Assembly: GCA_964385175.1 (NCBI GenBank)
Contig: CAYLNL010000014.1
Location: forward strand, 1-60,159
DNA: 60,159 nucleotides
Reading direction: 5' to 3'
From: CAYLNL01 sp964385175
GTDB taxonomy: Bacteria > Bacteroidota > Bacteroidia > Flavobacteriales > Flavobacteriaceae
A model generated the notes under the pieces. It saw only the letters and a program-made list of their open reading frames with translations. It did no database searches and was not told the origin of the DNA. Positions 42,050 through 50,712 of the stretch are shown piece by piece (position 1 is the stretch's first letter; the number at the start of each line of letters is the position of its first letter). The translations under genes were made by a program, and so were the position numbers.

Positions 42050-42209
42050 AGTATTTTTATTTTTTAACAGCGTGTTTTTATAAAATTGATTTTTTTAAGG
42101 ATTGCAAGTTGCAAAATTTATTTGTATATGGCTTGTTAATAATTGGTTAAAAGTTGTTTGTTTTCCACTCTTTTAAGAAGGTTTTAAGGGTGTTATTTTT
42201 AACGGGTTA

Positions 42210-43094
42210 ATGGTTACCAAAATAAAAATGGCTTTTTCTAAGATTATCGCCGGGGTTATGACCTGGGGCGAATGGGGCAAACGGCTCTCGGAGAAGGAGA
42301 TGGAAGAACGGATTGTACATTGTGCGGAGCATGGCATTACTTCGTTTGACCATGCAGATATTTACGGGGGCTACACCACCGAGGCGGCTTTTGGGAGGGC
42401 ATTTGCAAAGAGTGGCATTGGCCGCTATGCTGTGCAGTTGATTTCTAAATGCGGGATTGAATATGTATGTGATGCCCGACCGGCGAATCGTATAAAGCAC
42501 TATCGCTACTCTAAGGACTATATCGTGGCGAGTGTGGAGGCTTCGCTGCGGAATTTACGGACGGATTACTTGGATTTGTTATTGCTGCATCGCCCCAGCC
42601 CGCTGATGGAGGCGGAGGTTATCGCCGAAGCGGTAGCGGTTTTGAAGGCGGCAGGAAAGATAAACGATTTTGGGGTATCTAATTTTACGCCTTCGCAGAC
42701 AGCTCTTATTGCTGGTGAAACAGCGGTTTCAGTTAATCAAATCGAATTTTCGCTGACGCATTTTGAGCCGATGCTGAATGGCTGGCTGGACGAGATGCAG
42801 GTGAAGCGGATTATACCGATGGCGTGGAGCCCGCTGGGAACAGTTTTTAGAATGGAAAACGAGCAAACTGCCCGGATACGGACGCTTCTTTCGCAGCTCA
42901 GCAGGAAATATGGAGCTACGGAGGAGCAGTTGCTGCTGGCGTGGGTTTTACAGCATCCGGCGGGAATTCACCCGGTGATAGGTACTACCCGTAAAGACCG
43001 GATGACAGATGCGGTGCGGGCACTGGACCTGAACCTGGAGCTGCAGGACTGGTTTGCGCTGTGGGTGGCAAGCCAGGGGCAGAAGGTGCCGTAG
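42210..43094 (+). CDS. aldo/keto reductase family oxidoreductase
   Basis: This is a 294-residue NADPH-dependent TIM-barrel enzyme. Catalytic residues fit the family: Asp-x4-Tyr in FDHADIYGGY, the Lys in LISKCGI, and the YLDLLLLHRPSP His. The cofactor-binding C-terminus reads VIGTTRKDRMTDAVRALDL. It resembles E. coli YdhF-type reductases. It stands alone, divergent from the Bat operon and convergent with the PurF-like gene (24 bases between ends). Physiological substrate unknown. Confidence 0.9.
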   Translation: MVTKIKMAFSKIIAGVMTWGEWGKRLSEKEMEERIVHCAEHGITSFDHADIYGGYTTEAAFGRAFAKSGIGRYAVQLISKCGIEYVCDARPANRIKHYRYSKDYIVASVEASLRNLRTDYLDLLLLHRPSPLMEAEVIAEAVAVLKAAGKINDFGVSNFTPSQTALIAGETAVSVNQIEFSLTHFEPMLNGWLDEMQVKRIIPMAWSPLGTVFRMENEQTARIRTLLSQLSRKYGATEEQLLLAWVLQHPAGIHPVIGTTRKDRMTDAVRALDLNLELQDWFALWVASQGQKVP

Positions 43095-43117
43095 TTTTCG
43101 GGACAGAAAAACGATTC

Positions 43118-45016
43118 TCAATAGGCCCGTTCCCGGTTTCCTTCATAAAAGTTGATAAAGGCTTTGTTGGCTACCCGGTTGCCCCCGGGTGTGGGATAAT
43201 TCCCTGTAAAATACCAGTCGCCGGTATGGGCAGGGCAGGCGCTGTGCAGGTTTTCAATAGTCTGGAAAATGATTTTTACCTCCGCTTTCATGGATTCGGG
43301 TTCCAGGAGTTCGGCTATTTTACCGGATAATTTCTCAGCGCTAAAGGGGCGGTAAATTTCTTTTACTACATTTATTACCTCTTTGTCTTCCAGGGTTTCC
43401 TGGGCTTTACATTTTTTATATACTTCCTCTATAAGGAAATGGGTATCCTGCTCCCGATGGAGTTCCAACGCCGCCCGGAAAGCCACCAGGTCTTCCAGCC
43501 GCGCCATGTCTATGCCATAACAATCGGGGTAGCGGAGCTGGGGGGCAGAAGATACTACCACAATGGTTTTGGGGTGTAATCTATTGAGCATGGGAAGGAT
43601 GCTTTTTTTCAGGGTGGTGCCGCGTACAATGCTGTCATCAATAATTACCAGGCGGTCGGTAGGTTTCAGAACGCCATAGGTTACATCATACACATGGGCT
43701 ACTAAATCTTCCCTGCTGCGGTCTTCTGTGATAAAGGTTCTGAGTTTGGCGTCTTTGATGGCGATTTTTTCAATGCGGGGACGCACGGCTAATATTTTTT
43801 GGAGTTTTTGCCGGGTAAGGGCAGGGCCTTCTTTGAGTATCTGGGCTTCTTTCTCCTCGTTTAGATAGTCCTGGGCGGCTTTTACCATGCCCAGGAATGC
43901 GGTTTCTGCCGTGTTGGGAATGTATGAAAAAACGGTGTTGTTTACATCATAATCTACCGCTTCCAGAACCTTGGGGAACAGTAGAGCGCCGAGTTTTTTT
44001 CGCTCCCTGTAAATGTCGGCATCGCTGCCACGGGAAAAATAAATTCGTTCAAAAGAGCAGGCTGCGGTTTTTGAAGAGGGAAGGATTTCTTGAATGGAAA
44101 GAGTTCCATTTTTTTTAATGATGAGTGCATTTCCTGCCGGTAGTTCTGCAATACTTTCCAATGGCACATTAAAAACGGTTTGAATAGCAGGGCGTTCTGA
44201 TGCCACCACCACCACTTCGTCATCCTTATAGTAATAGGCAGGACGGATGCCCGCAGGGTCGCGCACCACAAAGGCATCGCCATGTCCCAGCAAGCCCGCT
44301 ATTACATAACCGCCATCCCAATTTGCAGAAGACTTTCTAAGGATAGAAGCGATGTCCAACTGTTCGGCTATTAGAGAAGACGCATCAATTTTGTTATACC
44401 CGTTGTCTTTTACTTCCCGGTATAGCTTTTCAACCGCTTCATCCAGGAAATAGCCGATGCGCTCCATTACAGTAACGGTGTCTGATTTTTCTTTGGGATG
44501 TTGCCCCAACTGCACCAAATCGTTGAAGAGATCTGTTACATTGGTCATATTAAAATTCCCGGCTATGATGAGATTGCGGTACATCCAGTTATTTTGCCGC
44601 AGAAAAGGGTGTACGTTTTCGAGGCTGTTTTTTCCATAGGTGCCGTAGCGGAGATGGCCGAGCAAGAGCTCACCTAAGTAAGGAAGGTATTTTTTCTGGA
44701 GGTTTATATCGTCTTTACAGGCAGGGTTTTCTGCAATTGCCTGAGTTATACGGGTATTTATCTGGGTGAAAATATCTTGTATAGACTGGGCTTTGTTAGA
44801 ACGTATGCGGCTTATATAGCGCTCTCCCGGTTGCATAGCAAGTTTTATACTGGCAAAACCGGCTCCGTCTTGTCCCCGGTTGTGCTGTTTCTCCATCATG
44901 AGATACATTTTGTTGATGCCATATAGAGCGCTTTGGTATTTTTCTTTGTAGTATTCCAGCGGTTTTAAAAGGCGGAGGAGGGCAATGCCGCATTCGTGTT
45001 GCAGGGAGTCGCTCAT
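43118..45016 (-). CDS. amidophosphoribosyltransferase-like protein (PurF family)
   Basis: This is a 632-residue protein. The N-terminal class II glutamine amidotransferase domain would be exposed by removal of an 8-residue propeptide before Cys9 (QHECGIALL), with QHNRGQDGAGFAS for glutamine binding and LLGHLRYGTYG. The C-terminal phosphoribosyltransferase domain has the PRPP loop VIIDDSIVRGTTLK. It is longer than E. coli PurF (505), as is typical of a Bacteroidota form, with extra helical segments and a C-terminal extension. It likely starts purine synthesis by making phosphoribosylamine. It closes a run with purN, rnhA, START and PfkB genes on the minus strand. Confidence 0.85.
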   Translation of the reverse strand: MSDSLQHECGIALLRLLKPLEYYKEKYQSALYGINKMYLMMEKQHNRGQDGAGFASIKLAMQPGERYISRIRSNKAQSIQDIFTQINTRITQAIAENPACKDDINLQKKYLPYLGELLLGHLRYGTYGKNSLENVHPFLRQNNWMYRNLIIAGNFNMTNVTDLFNDLVQLGQHPKEKSDTVTVMERIGYFLDEAVEKLYREVKDNGYNKIDASSLIAEQLDIASILRKSSANWDGGYVIAGLLGHGDAFVVRDPAGIRPAYYYKDDEVVVVASERPAIQTVFNVPLESIAELPAGNALIIKKNGTLSIQEILPSSKTAACSFERIYFSRGSDADIYRERKKLGALLFPKVLEAVDYDVNNTVFSYIPNTAETAFLGMVKAAQDYLNEEKEAQILKEGPALTRQKLQKILAVRPRIEKIAIKDAKLRTFITEDRSREDLVAHVYDVTYGVLKPTDRLVIIDDSIVRGTTLKKSILPMLNRLHPKTIVVVSSAPQLRYPDCYGIDMARLEDLVAFRAALELHREQDTHFLIEEVYKKCKAQETLEDKEVINVVKEIYRPFSAEKLSGKIAELLEPESMKAEVKIIFQTIENLHSACPAHTGDWYFTGNYPTPGGNRVANKAFINFYEGNRERAY

Positions 45017-45020
45017 GAGA

Positions 45021-45947
45021 TTAGGTTAACTCTATTTCAAATTGGGTTAGGGCTTTAAATTGCTGGAGGCGTTCCTGGACTTCTTTTTTGGAGAGGTTTT
45101 CCATGCGTTGGGTGCCGAATTTTTCTACGCAGAAAGAAGCGAGGTTAGAGCCGTAGATAACAGCATTTTTCATATTTTCAAAGGAAATATCTTCGGTTTG
45201 GGTAATATAGCCTGCAAAACCGCCGGCAAAAGTGTCGCCAGCGCCGGTGGGGTCAAATACCTCTTCCAAAGGAAGAGCGGGGGCGAAAAATACATTGTGA
45301 TGGTTAAACAGCAGCGCTCCATGTTCTCCTTTTTTAATCACTACATAGTCTGGCCCCATGGCGTGGATTTTCTGTGCTGCTTTTAATAAGGAATATTCTT
45401 TGGTGAGTTGGCGGGCTTCTTCGTCATTGATAGCAATAACATCTACTTTGGCAATGACTTCCATGAGTGTATTCCAGGTATGGTTCATCCAATAGTTCAT
45501 GGTATCTAATACGATAAGTTTGGGAGGAGTTGCCATTTGTCGTATAACCGCTAACTGGATTTCAGGATGAAGGTTTCCGAGCATCACTACCTCGGCATCT
45601 TTAAAATGAGAGGGGATTATCGGATTAAAATCGGCTAAGACATTAAGCTGTGTATCCAGGGTTTCCCGAGAATTGAGGTCATTGCGATACTTACCGCTCC
45701 AGAAAAAGGTTTTTCCTTGGGGAATAATATCAATGCCCGATATGTCTATTTGTCTATTCCGCAACATGTGCAGATAGCTTTCGGGGAAATCGCCGCCTAC
45801 TACAGAAACAATGCCGGCCTGAATAGGAAATTGAGATGCTGCCAGGGCTATATAGGTGGCGGCGCCTCCCAAAATAGTATCGGTTTTGCCAAAAGGAGTT
45901 TCTATAGCATCAAAGGCTACCGTACCTACAATTAATAATTTGCGCAT
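45021..45947 (-). CDS. PfkB-family carbohydrate/nucleoside kinase
   Basis: This is a 308-residue ribokinase-fold kinase. It opens with LLIVGTVAFDAIETPFG and has the substrate motif GGAATYIALAASQF. The C-terminal PfkB signature DPTGAGDTFAGGFAGY carries the catalytic base Asp238. It ends 4 bases before the PurF-like gene and follows the START gene by 27 bases. A role in nucleoside or ribose-related metabolism fits the neighbours, but the substrate is not determinable. No signal peptide is present. Confidence 0.85.
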   Translation of the reverse strand: MRKLLIVGTVAFDAIETPFGKTDTILGGAATYIALAASQFPIQAGIVSVVGGDFPESYLHMLRNRQIDISGIDIIPQGKTFFWSGKYRNDLNSRETLDTQLNVLADFNPIIPSHFKDAEVVMLGNLHPEIQLAVIRQMATPPKLIVLDTMNYWMNHTWNTLMEVIAKVDVIAINDEEARQLTKEYSLLKAAQKIHAMGPDYVVIKKGEHGALLFNHHNVFFAPALPLEEVFDPTGAGDTFAGGFAGYITQTEDISFENMKNAVIYGSNLASFCVEKFGTQRMENLSKKEVQERLQQFKALTQFEIELT

Positions 45948-45974
45948 GGAAATAGATTTGGTGCAAATATAAGG

Positions 45975-46622
45975 TTAGTTTTCCAGTATTGTCTTTAGGT
46001 TATAGAATGTGTTGTAGGGAGCGTTGGTAATGAGCATGTTCACCAACCATGGAGGTATGTTTCCATTAGGGTCTCCGTAGAGTTGTTGTATTATTTCTAC
46101 ATAGTCGCCATGTTGGGTTAACAACCAATGCCCTTTAAAACGAACAATACGGATGTTGCCGGTTGTTTCTGGCGGCAGGTATTCGGTTTCGGGAGTAATA
46201 TCTATTTGAACAGATGGTTGTTGTGGGTTTTTAGGGCGGTGAACTCGTATGCGCGAAACCAATTCGCGATCTTTTATAGGCCAAGGCATATCGGTTTTCA
46301 TCCAAAAAACCCACTCATCCGAGGTACGTTTTTTTATGATTTTACTTTCTGTAGTTTTATAATTCCATTTCCAAAGATTATCACCATCCAAGATAGTTGC
46401 CAGTGCTTTCTCTAACGATGTTTTCACTACGGCAATCGCTTTGTATTCATTTATTCGGGTAGAATCTAAGGTGCGGGTATAGATTTTAATGCCATTTTTA
46501 TCTCTTTTTAACTCCCATTCTTGTGCATGAATGCTTATGGAGCATAGGAACAGGCAGGGGACGATACGTCTTATTATATAAGGAAAAAGGAGAAAAAAAC
46601 GGCTTTGGGAAAAACGCATCAT
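45975..46622 (-). CDS. START/SRPBCC domain lipid-binding protein, secreted
   Basis: This is a 215-residue protein. A signal peptide (about 1-33, PCLFLCSISIHA) precedes a START-like domain: WELKRDKNGIKIYTRTLDST, LATILDGDNLWKWNY, VFWMKTDMPWPIKDRELVSR and IRIVRFKGHWLLT. It probably binds a hydrophobic ligand in the periplasm or outer membrane. It ends 27 bases before the PfkB gene and starts 2 bases after the end of rnhA. Proteins like it are common in Bacteroidota, with unknown ligand. Confidence 0.8.
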   Translation of the reverse strand: MMRFSQSRFFLLFPYIIRRIVPCLFLCSISIHAQEWELKRDKNGIKIYTRTLDSTRINEYKAIAVVKTSLEKALATILDGDNLWKWNYKTTESKIIKKRTSDEWVFWMKTDMPWPIKDRELVSRIRVHRPKNPQQPSVQIDITPETEYLPPETTGNIRIVRFKGHWLLTQHGDYVEIIQQLYGDPNGNIPPWLVNMLITNAPYNTFYNLKTILEN

Positions 46623-46624
46623 TA

Positions 46625-47098
46625 CTACTCTTTATCGGGTTTATAGCCTGTATCTGTTAAAAGTTTCTTTTTTTTTCGGGCATTTACAGCAAGCTGGTCG
46701 CAGCGCTCATTTTCCCAGTGATTGTTATGCCCTTTCACCCAGGTAAATTGCACCCGATGTTTACGATATTCATTTAAGAAATCAACCCAGAGGTCGGCAT
46801 TTTTCTTTTCTTTAAAATTGATTTTTTCCCAGTTAAAAACCCATCCTTTTTCCACGGCATCCATTACATATTTAGAATCGGTGAATACCTGCACTTTTGT
46901 GCCAGGATGGTTTAATTTTTTCAACGCCATAATTACAGCCATCAGCTCCATGCGATTGTTGGTGGTGAGTTGATATCCTTCTGAGAATTCTTTTCGATAG
47001 GCTTTCCCTGCCCATTCCATAATAATTCCATAGCCACCAGGACCTGGATTCCCGGAAGAAGCTCCATCTGTATAAACATTCACTTCAAAGTTTTTCAT
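46625..47098 (-). CDS. rnhA: ribonuclease HI
   Basis: This is a 157-residue type 1 RNase H that cleaves RNA in RNA-DNA hybrids. The four acidic catalytic residues are visible: Asp11 (YTDGASSGNPGPGGYG), Glu51 (NNRMELMAV), Asp74 (FTDSKYVMD) and Asp134 (ERCDQLAV). The basic-protrusion-like region and VKGHNNHWEN are typical of the E. coli-like form. It overlaps the end of purN by 14 bases, so the two are translationally coupled. Confidence 0.93.
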   Translation of the reverse strand: MKNFEVNVYTDGASSGNPGPGGYGIIMEWAGKAYRKEFSEGYQLTTNNRMELMAVIMALKKLNHPGTKVQVFTDSKYVMDAVEKGWVFNWEKINFKEKKNADLWVDFLNEYRKHRVQFTWVKGHNNHWENERCDQLAVNARKKKKLLTDTGYKPDKE

Positions 47099-47660
47099 TC
47101 AATAACAATTCTATAATTTTTGGAAAATGTTCATATTCCATAGAATGAACTTTTTGGGCTACATTTTCAGGAGTATCACCCGGAAGAACAGCCGTTGTCG
47201 CCTGGAAAATAATAGCACCCTCGTCATAGGCTTCATTTATATAATGAATGGTAATGCCGGTTTTAGACTCTTTATTTTTCACTACCTCAGCATGGATCCG
47301 CATCCCATACATGCCTTTTCCGCCATATTTAGGTAGTAGTGCAGGATGAATGTTAATGATTTTACCGGGAAAGGCATCTATAATAGGTTTGGGAAATTTC
47401 CATAAAAAACCGGCAAGCACGATTAAATTAGGGTTTAAACTTTTAAGTAATGCCAACAGCGAGGTTGTTCTTTCAAAAACCTCCCTGTTAAATGAGAAAG
47501 CAGGAATGCCATAGGCATCAGCTTTATCTAACACACCAGCTTTACGACTATTAGATAAAATGGCCTGCACGGTTATTTTTTTAGAGGTATCGGAGAAATA
47601 CCGGATTATATTTTCTGCATTAGTTCCAGCACCGGAGGCGAAAATTACGAGTTGTTTCAT
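47085..47660 (-). CDS. purN: phosphoribosylglycinamide formyltransferase
   Basis: This is a 191-residue enzyme transferring a formyl group from 10-formyl-THF to GAR in purine synthesis. Motifs are FASGAGTNAENIIRYF (phosphate-binding), VLAGFLWKFP and the catalytic Asn-His region INIHPALLPKYGGKGMYG, plus TGITIHYINEAYDEGAII with the catalytic Asp. Its run on the minus strand ends with the PurF-like gene, tying two purine steps together. The 220 bases upstream are shared with acpP. Confidence 0.92.
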   Translation of the reverse strand: MKQLVIFASGAGTNAENIIRYFSDTSKKITVQAILSNSRKAGVLDKADAYGIPAFSFNREVFERTTSLLALLKSLNPNLIVLAGFLWKFPKPIIDAFPGKIINIHPALLPKYGGKGMYGMRIHAEVVKNKESKTGITIHYINEAYDEGAIIFQATTAVLPGDTPENVAQKVHSMEYEHFPKIIELLLNEKL

Positions 47661-47846
47661 ATAAAAGGAGGCAGCGAGAAGATTTATTTATGTATTATAG
47701 ATTTTTTTTGATAATTATTTTATTATATTTGTCGCATAATGATTATATTTTACTGAACATGAGGCTAAAATAATATATTCTTTATAAATCTTAATAACGG
47801 GTTAACATCTTTTTTAGAGGGTGTTTTTTAGTAAAAGAAAGTTTAT

Positions 47847-47854
47847 TATTTTTG
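47847..47854 (+). promoter_or_regulatory. TAnnTTTG -7 box of acpP operon
   Basis: TATTTTTG is an exact consensus match, with the acpP ATG 27 bases later at 47882. A further match, TATATTTG at 47724-47731, lies upstream on the same strand and might be a second start. Confidence 0.5.
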
Positions 47855-47881
47855 CCAGCGTAAATTTAAAAAAATTAAATC

Positions 47882-48124
47882 ATGTCAGACATTGCATCAA
47901 GAGTAAAAGCTATTATTGTTGACAAATTGAGCGTAGAAGAAAATGAAGTAGTGCCAGAGGCTAGTTTCACAAATGACCTGGGCGCTGATTCATTGGATAC
48001 GGTAGAACTTATCATGGAATTTGAGAAGGAATTCGATATTCAAATCCCAGATGACCAGGCTGAGAATATCTCAACCGTAGGGCAAGCTATCAAATATATA
48101 GAAGAAGCAAAAACAGCCGATTAA
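47882..48124 (+). CDS. acpP: acyl carrier protein
   Basis: This is an 80-residue acidic helical protein that carries fatty-acyl intermediates on 4'-phosphopantetheine. The attachment Ser37 is in DLGADSLDTVEL. Length and charge are normal. It is the first gene of the acpP-fabF-rnc-IPExxxVDY-pyk operon; fabF follows 18 bases downstream. A strong -7 box precedes it. Confidence 0.97.
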   Translation: MSDIASRVKAIIVDKLSVEENEVVPEASFTNDLGADSLDTVELIMEFEKEFDIQIPDDQAENISTVGQAIKYIEEAKTAD

Positions 48125-48142
48125 TACAGAAGTTATTATATC

Positions 48143-49396
48143 ATGGAACTGAAGCGGGTTGTTGTTACAGGTTTAGGAGCGTTGACGCCTATAGGCAATA
48201 CCTTATCAGAATACTGGGAAGGTTTGAAAAATGGCGTTAGCGGAGCAGCACCTATTACGTATTTTGATACTTCTAAATTTAAAACTCAATTTGCTTGTGA
48301 ATTGAAAGGGTATGAACCTACTAATTTTTTTGACAGGAAAGAGGTTCGTAAAATGGATAGGTTTGCCCAGTATGCTATGATTACGGCAGATGAGGCTATT
48401 AAAGATTCAGGATTAAAAGTTGATACAGGGAATAAACATCGCATAGGCGTTGTTTGGGGAGCCGGCATTGGAGGCATAGAAACTTTCCAGGAAGAGATAA
48501 TAGGTTTTGCAAAAGGAGACGGAACGCCCCGGTTCAATCCTTTCTTCATTCCTAAGATGATAGCCGATATAGCTCCCGGGCTCATTTCCATAAAACATGG
48601 CTTCATGGGTCCTAACTATACCACTGTTTCGGCATGCGCCTCCTCTGCAAATGCTATTGCAGATGCTTTTAATTTAATACGCCTGGGAATTTCTGATGTA
48701 ATTGTTACGGGTGGCTCTGAGGCAGCGGTAACTGCTGCCGGTATAGGCGGGTTTAACGCTTTACATGCTTTGAGCACCCGTAATGATTCTCCTGCGACAG
48801 CCTCCCGGCCGTTTGATGCCACGCGCGATGGTTTTGTGCTTGGAGAGGGCGGGGGAGCGCTGGTTTTAGAAGAATACCGCCATGCAAAAAGCCGTGGCGC
48901 CAAAATCTATGCTGAACTGGTGGGCATTGGCTTATCGGCAGATGCCTATCACATGACCGCCCCTCACCCAGATGGGTTGGGCGTGGTATCGGTTATGGAG
49001 AACTGCCTCACCAGTGCTGGCTTGCGCCCCCAGGATATAGATGCTATTAACACTCATGGCACTTCTACACCTTTGGGCGATGTGGCAGAACTAAAGGCGG
49101 TAGATAAGGTGTTTGGAGCGTATGCCCCTTCCATCAATATTAATTCCACCAAATCTATGACAGGCCATTTGCTGGGAGCGGCTGGCGCGGTAGAGGCTAT
49201 CGCTTCTATTCTCGCTATGGAATACAGCATCGTTCCGCCCACTATAAACCACACTACTTTTGACGAAAATATAGATGCTTCGCTTAATTTAACCTTGAAC
49301 AAAGCGCAGGAAAGAACGGTGAATGTGGCGATGAGCAATACCTTTGGTTTTGGCGGGCATAATGTTTGCATAGTTTTTAAAAAGTTAAAAGATTAG
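48143..49396 (+). CDS. fabF: 3-oxoacyl-ACP synthase II
   Basis: This is a 417-residue condensing enzyme that elongates fatty acids with malonyl-ACP. Catalytic residues are Cys165 (VSACASSANA), His in THGTSTPLGD and His in KSMTGHLLGAAG; the C-terminal GFGGHN is typical. Its position after acpP matches the bacterial fab arrangement. It ends 9 bases before rnc. Confidence 0.96.
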   Translation: MELKRVVVTGLGALTPIGNTLSEYWEGLKNGVSGAAPITYFDTSKFKTQFACELKGYEPTNFFDRKEVRKMDRFAQYAMITADEAIKDSGLKVDTGNKHRIGVVWGAGIGGIETFQEEIIGFAKGDGTPRFNPFFIPKMIADIAPGLISIKHGFMGPNYTTVSACASSANAIADAFNLIRLGISDVIVTGGSEAAVTAAGIGGFNALHALSTRNDSPATASRPFDATRDGFVLGEGGGALVLEEYRHAKSRGAKIYAELVGIGLSADAYHMTAPHPDGLGVVSVMENCLTSAGLRPQDIDAINTHGTSTPLGDVAELKAVDKVFGAYAPSININSTKSMTGHLLGAAGAVEAIASILAMEYSIVPPTINHTTFDENIDASLNLTLNKAQERTVNVAMSNTFGFGGHNVCIVFKKLKD

Positions 49397-49405
49397 CTCT
49401 TCTGA

Positions 49406-50152
49406 ATGAATTTCCTTCAAAAAATATTACAATCCCGTACTTACCAGAACGGGAATTTTTTTTTGGATTTTATAAAAAAAATTATAGGTAGCATACCTAA
49501 AAATAGTATAGTCTATTACCATGCTTTTATACATCGCTCCATGAATAAAAGAGATGAAAATGGACATACTATTAGCTATGAGCGATTAGAATACCTGGGA
49601 GATGTTATGCTTAATGCGGTTATCTCTGATTATTTATATGGAGAAGTTCCCTATGCCAACGAGGGATACCTTACCAATATGAGGTCTAAAATAATAAGCA
49701 GGAAACACCTTAACGAAATAGGCAAGAACCTTAATCTTGTTCAATTTCTCCAAAGCCATGTTCCCGATAATAATTTTGGAGAGAATATTCACGGAAATGT
49801 ATTTGAAGCCTTGGTTGGAGCGGTTTATCTGGATAAAGGTTTTGATTATTGTAAGAACTTCGTTCACAAACGGGTTATTGAGTCTTATGTGAATATTGAA
49901 CAATTGGAGGGGAGAATTATAAGTTATAAAAGTTTAATGATAGAATGGTGTCAGAAACATCACACCCCATTCTATTTTAAGACCTATGAAGATACAGGCA
50001 ATGATACGGTGAAGCATTTTGCTGTAAAATTTTATATGAACCATGAAGTAGTTGCCAAAGCCAGGGCTACTTCTAAAAAAAGAGCTGAGGAACGAGCTGC
50101 CAAAAGGGCGTATTTTTCGCTTCAGAGACAAATAGACGTTACTTTAAAATAA
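49406..50152 (+). CDS. rnc: ribonuclease III
   Basis: This is a 248-residue protein. The catalytic signature ERLEYLGDVMLNAVI spans 59-73, and VFEALVGAVYLDKGF is the second metal-binding region. A C-terminal double-stranded RNA-binding domain (about 170-245: PFYFKTYEDTGNDTVKHFAV and KRAEERAAKRAY) follows. It processes rRNA precursors and dsRNA. The order acpP-fabF-rnc is common across bacteria. Confidence 0.95.
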   Translation: MNFLQKILQSRTYQNGNFFLDFIKKIIGSIPKNSIVYYHAFIHRSMNKRDENGHTISYERLEYLGDVMLNAVISDYLYGEVPYANEGYLTNMRSKIISRKHLNEIGKNLNLVQFLQSHVPDNNFGENIHGNVFEALVGAVYLDKGFDYCKNFVHKRVIESYVNIEQLEGRIISYKSLMIEWCQKHHTPFYFKTYEDTGNDTVKHFAVKFYMNHEVVAKARATSKKRAEERAAKRAYFSLQRQIDVTLK

Positions 50153-50247
50153 TGTTAAGGCATTAGTATAGTATTGTAAACCTTTTTATAAAACTTGTAT
50201 GTTCTTCTGCATAAACCTATATTTGCCCGTTTTTTAATGAACTTTTG

Positions 50248-50712
50248 ATGGCAGTTTATAAAATCTCAGATAATTATTTTGAACATTCCTATTCTCTTAT
50301 CGCCCTACATACCGCTATAGAAGATTACCGCCTGGCATATCTTTTAAACACCCATCTTTGCATGCAACTTAGAAAATTGCCCGATATTGATTGTATAGAA
50401 GAAGGAGCCTTGTTTTCGCTCTACGGGTGGGAAGACCAAAAAGAAAATACAGTGTGGAGTTTAGTTTCTAATCGCTCCCAGCCTACTCTAACAAACCCTT
50501 CTCAACCTATTTCTCTTTTTAAAATGGCTGTTCCTACGGTGAGTTACCTGCTCCCGGAACAGAAACAGGTAGATTATTTTTTAAAGATAGAAGAGGCGCC
50601 CCCTGCAATGATAACTACTATTTTAGAAAGAATAATCCAATTACCTCAATTGCTCACTGCTTATACAGTGGAGCCTGATGAATTGAAATCTAAAAAAAAT
50701 TTAATTTTTTAA
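50248..50712 (+). CDS. IPExxxVDY family protein
   Basis: This is a 154-residue protein from ATG 50248. The name-giving motif appears here as LPEQKQVDYFLKIEE near residue 108, with a Leu where Ile is usual. Other conserved features are ISDNYFEHSYSLIALHT and YRLAYLLNTHL. This is a small Bacteroidota-specific family of unknown function, characteristically placed between rnc and pyruvate kinase, as here. Its stop is directly adjacent to the pyk start, indicating tight coupling. Confidence 0.85.
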   Translation: MAVYKISDNYFEHSYSLIALHTAIEDYRLAYLLNTHLCMQLRKLPDIDCIEEGALFSLYGWEDQKENTVWSLVSNRSQPTLTNPSQPISLFKMAVPTVSYLLPEQKQVDYFLKIEEAPPAMITTILERIIQLPQLLTAYTVEPDELKSKKNLIF

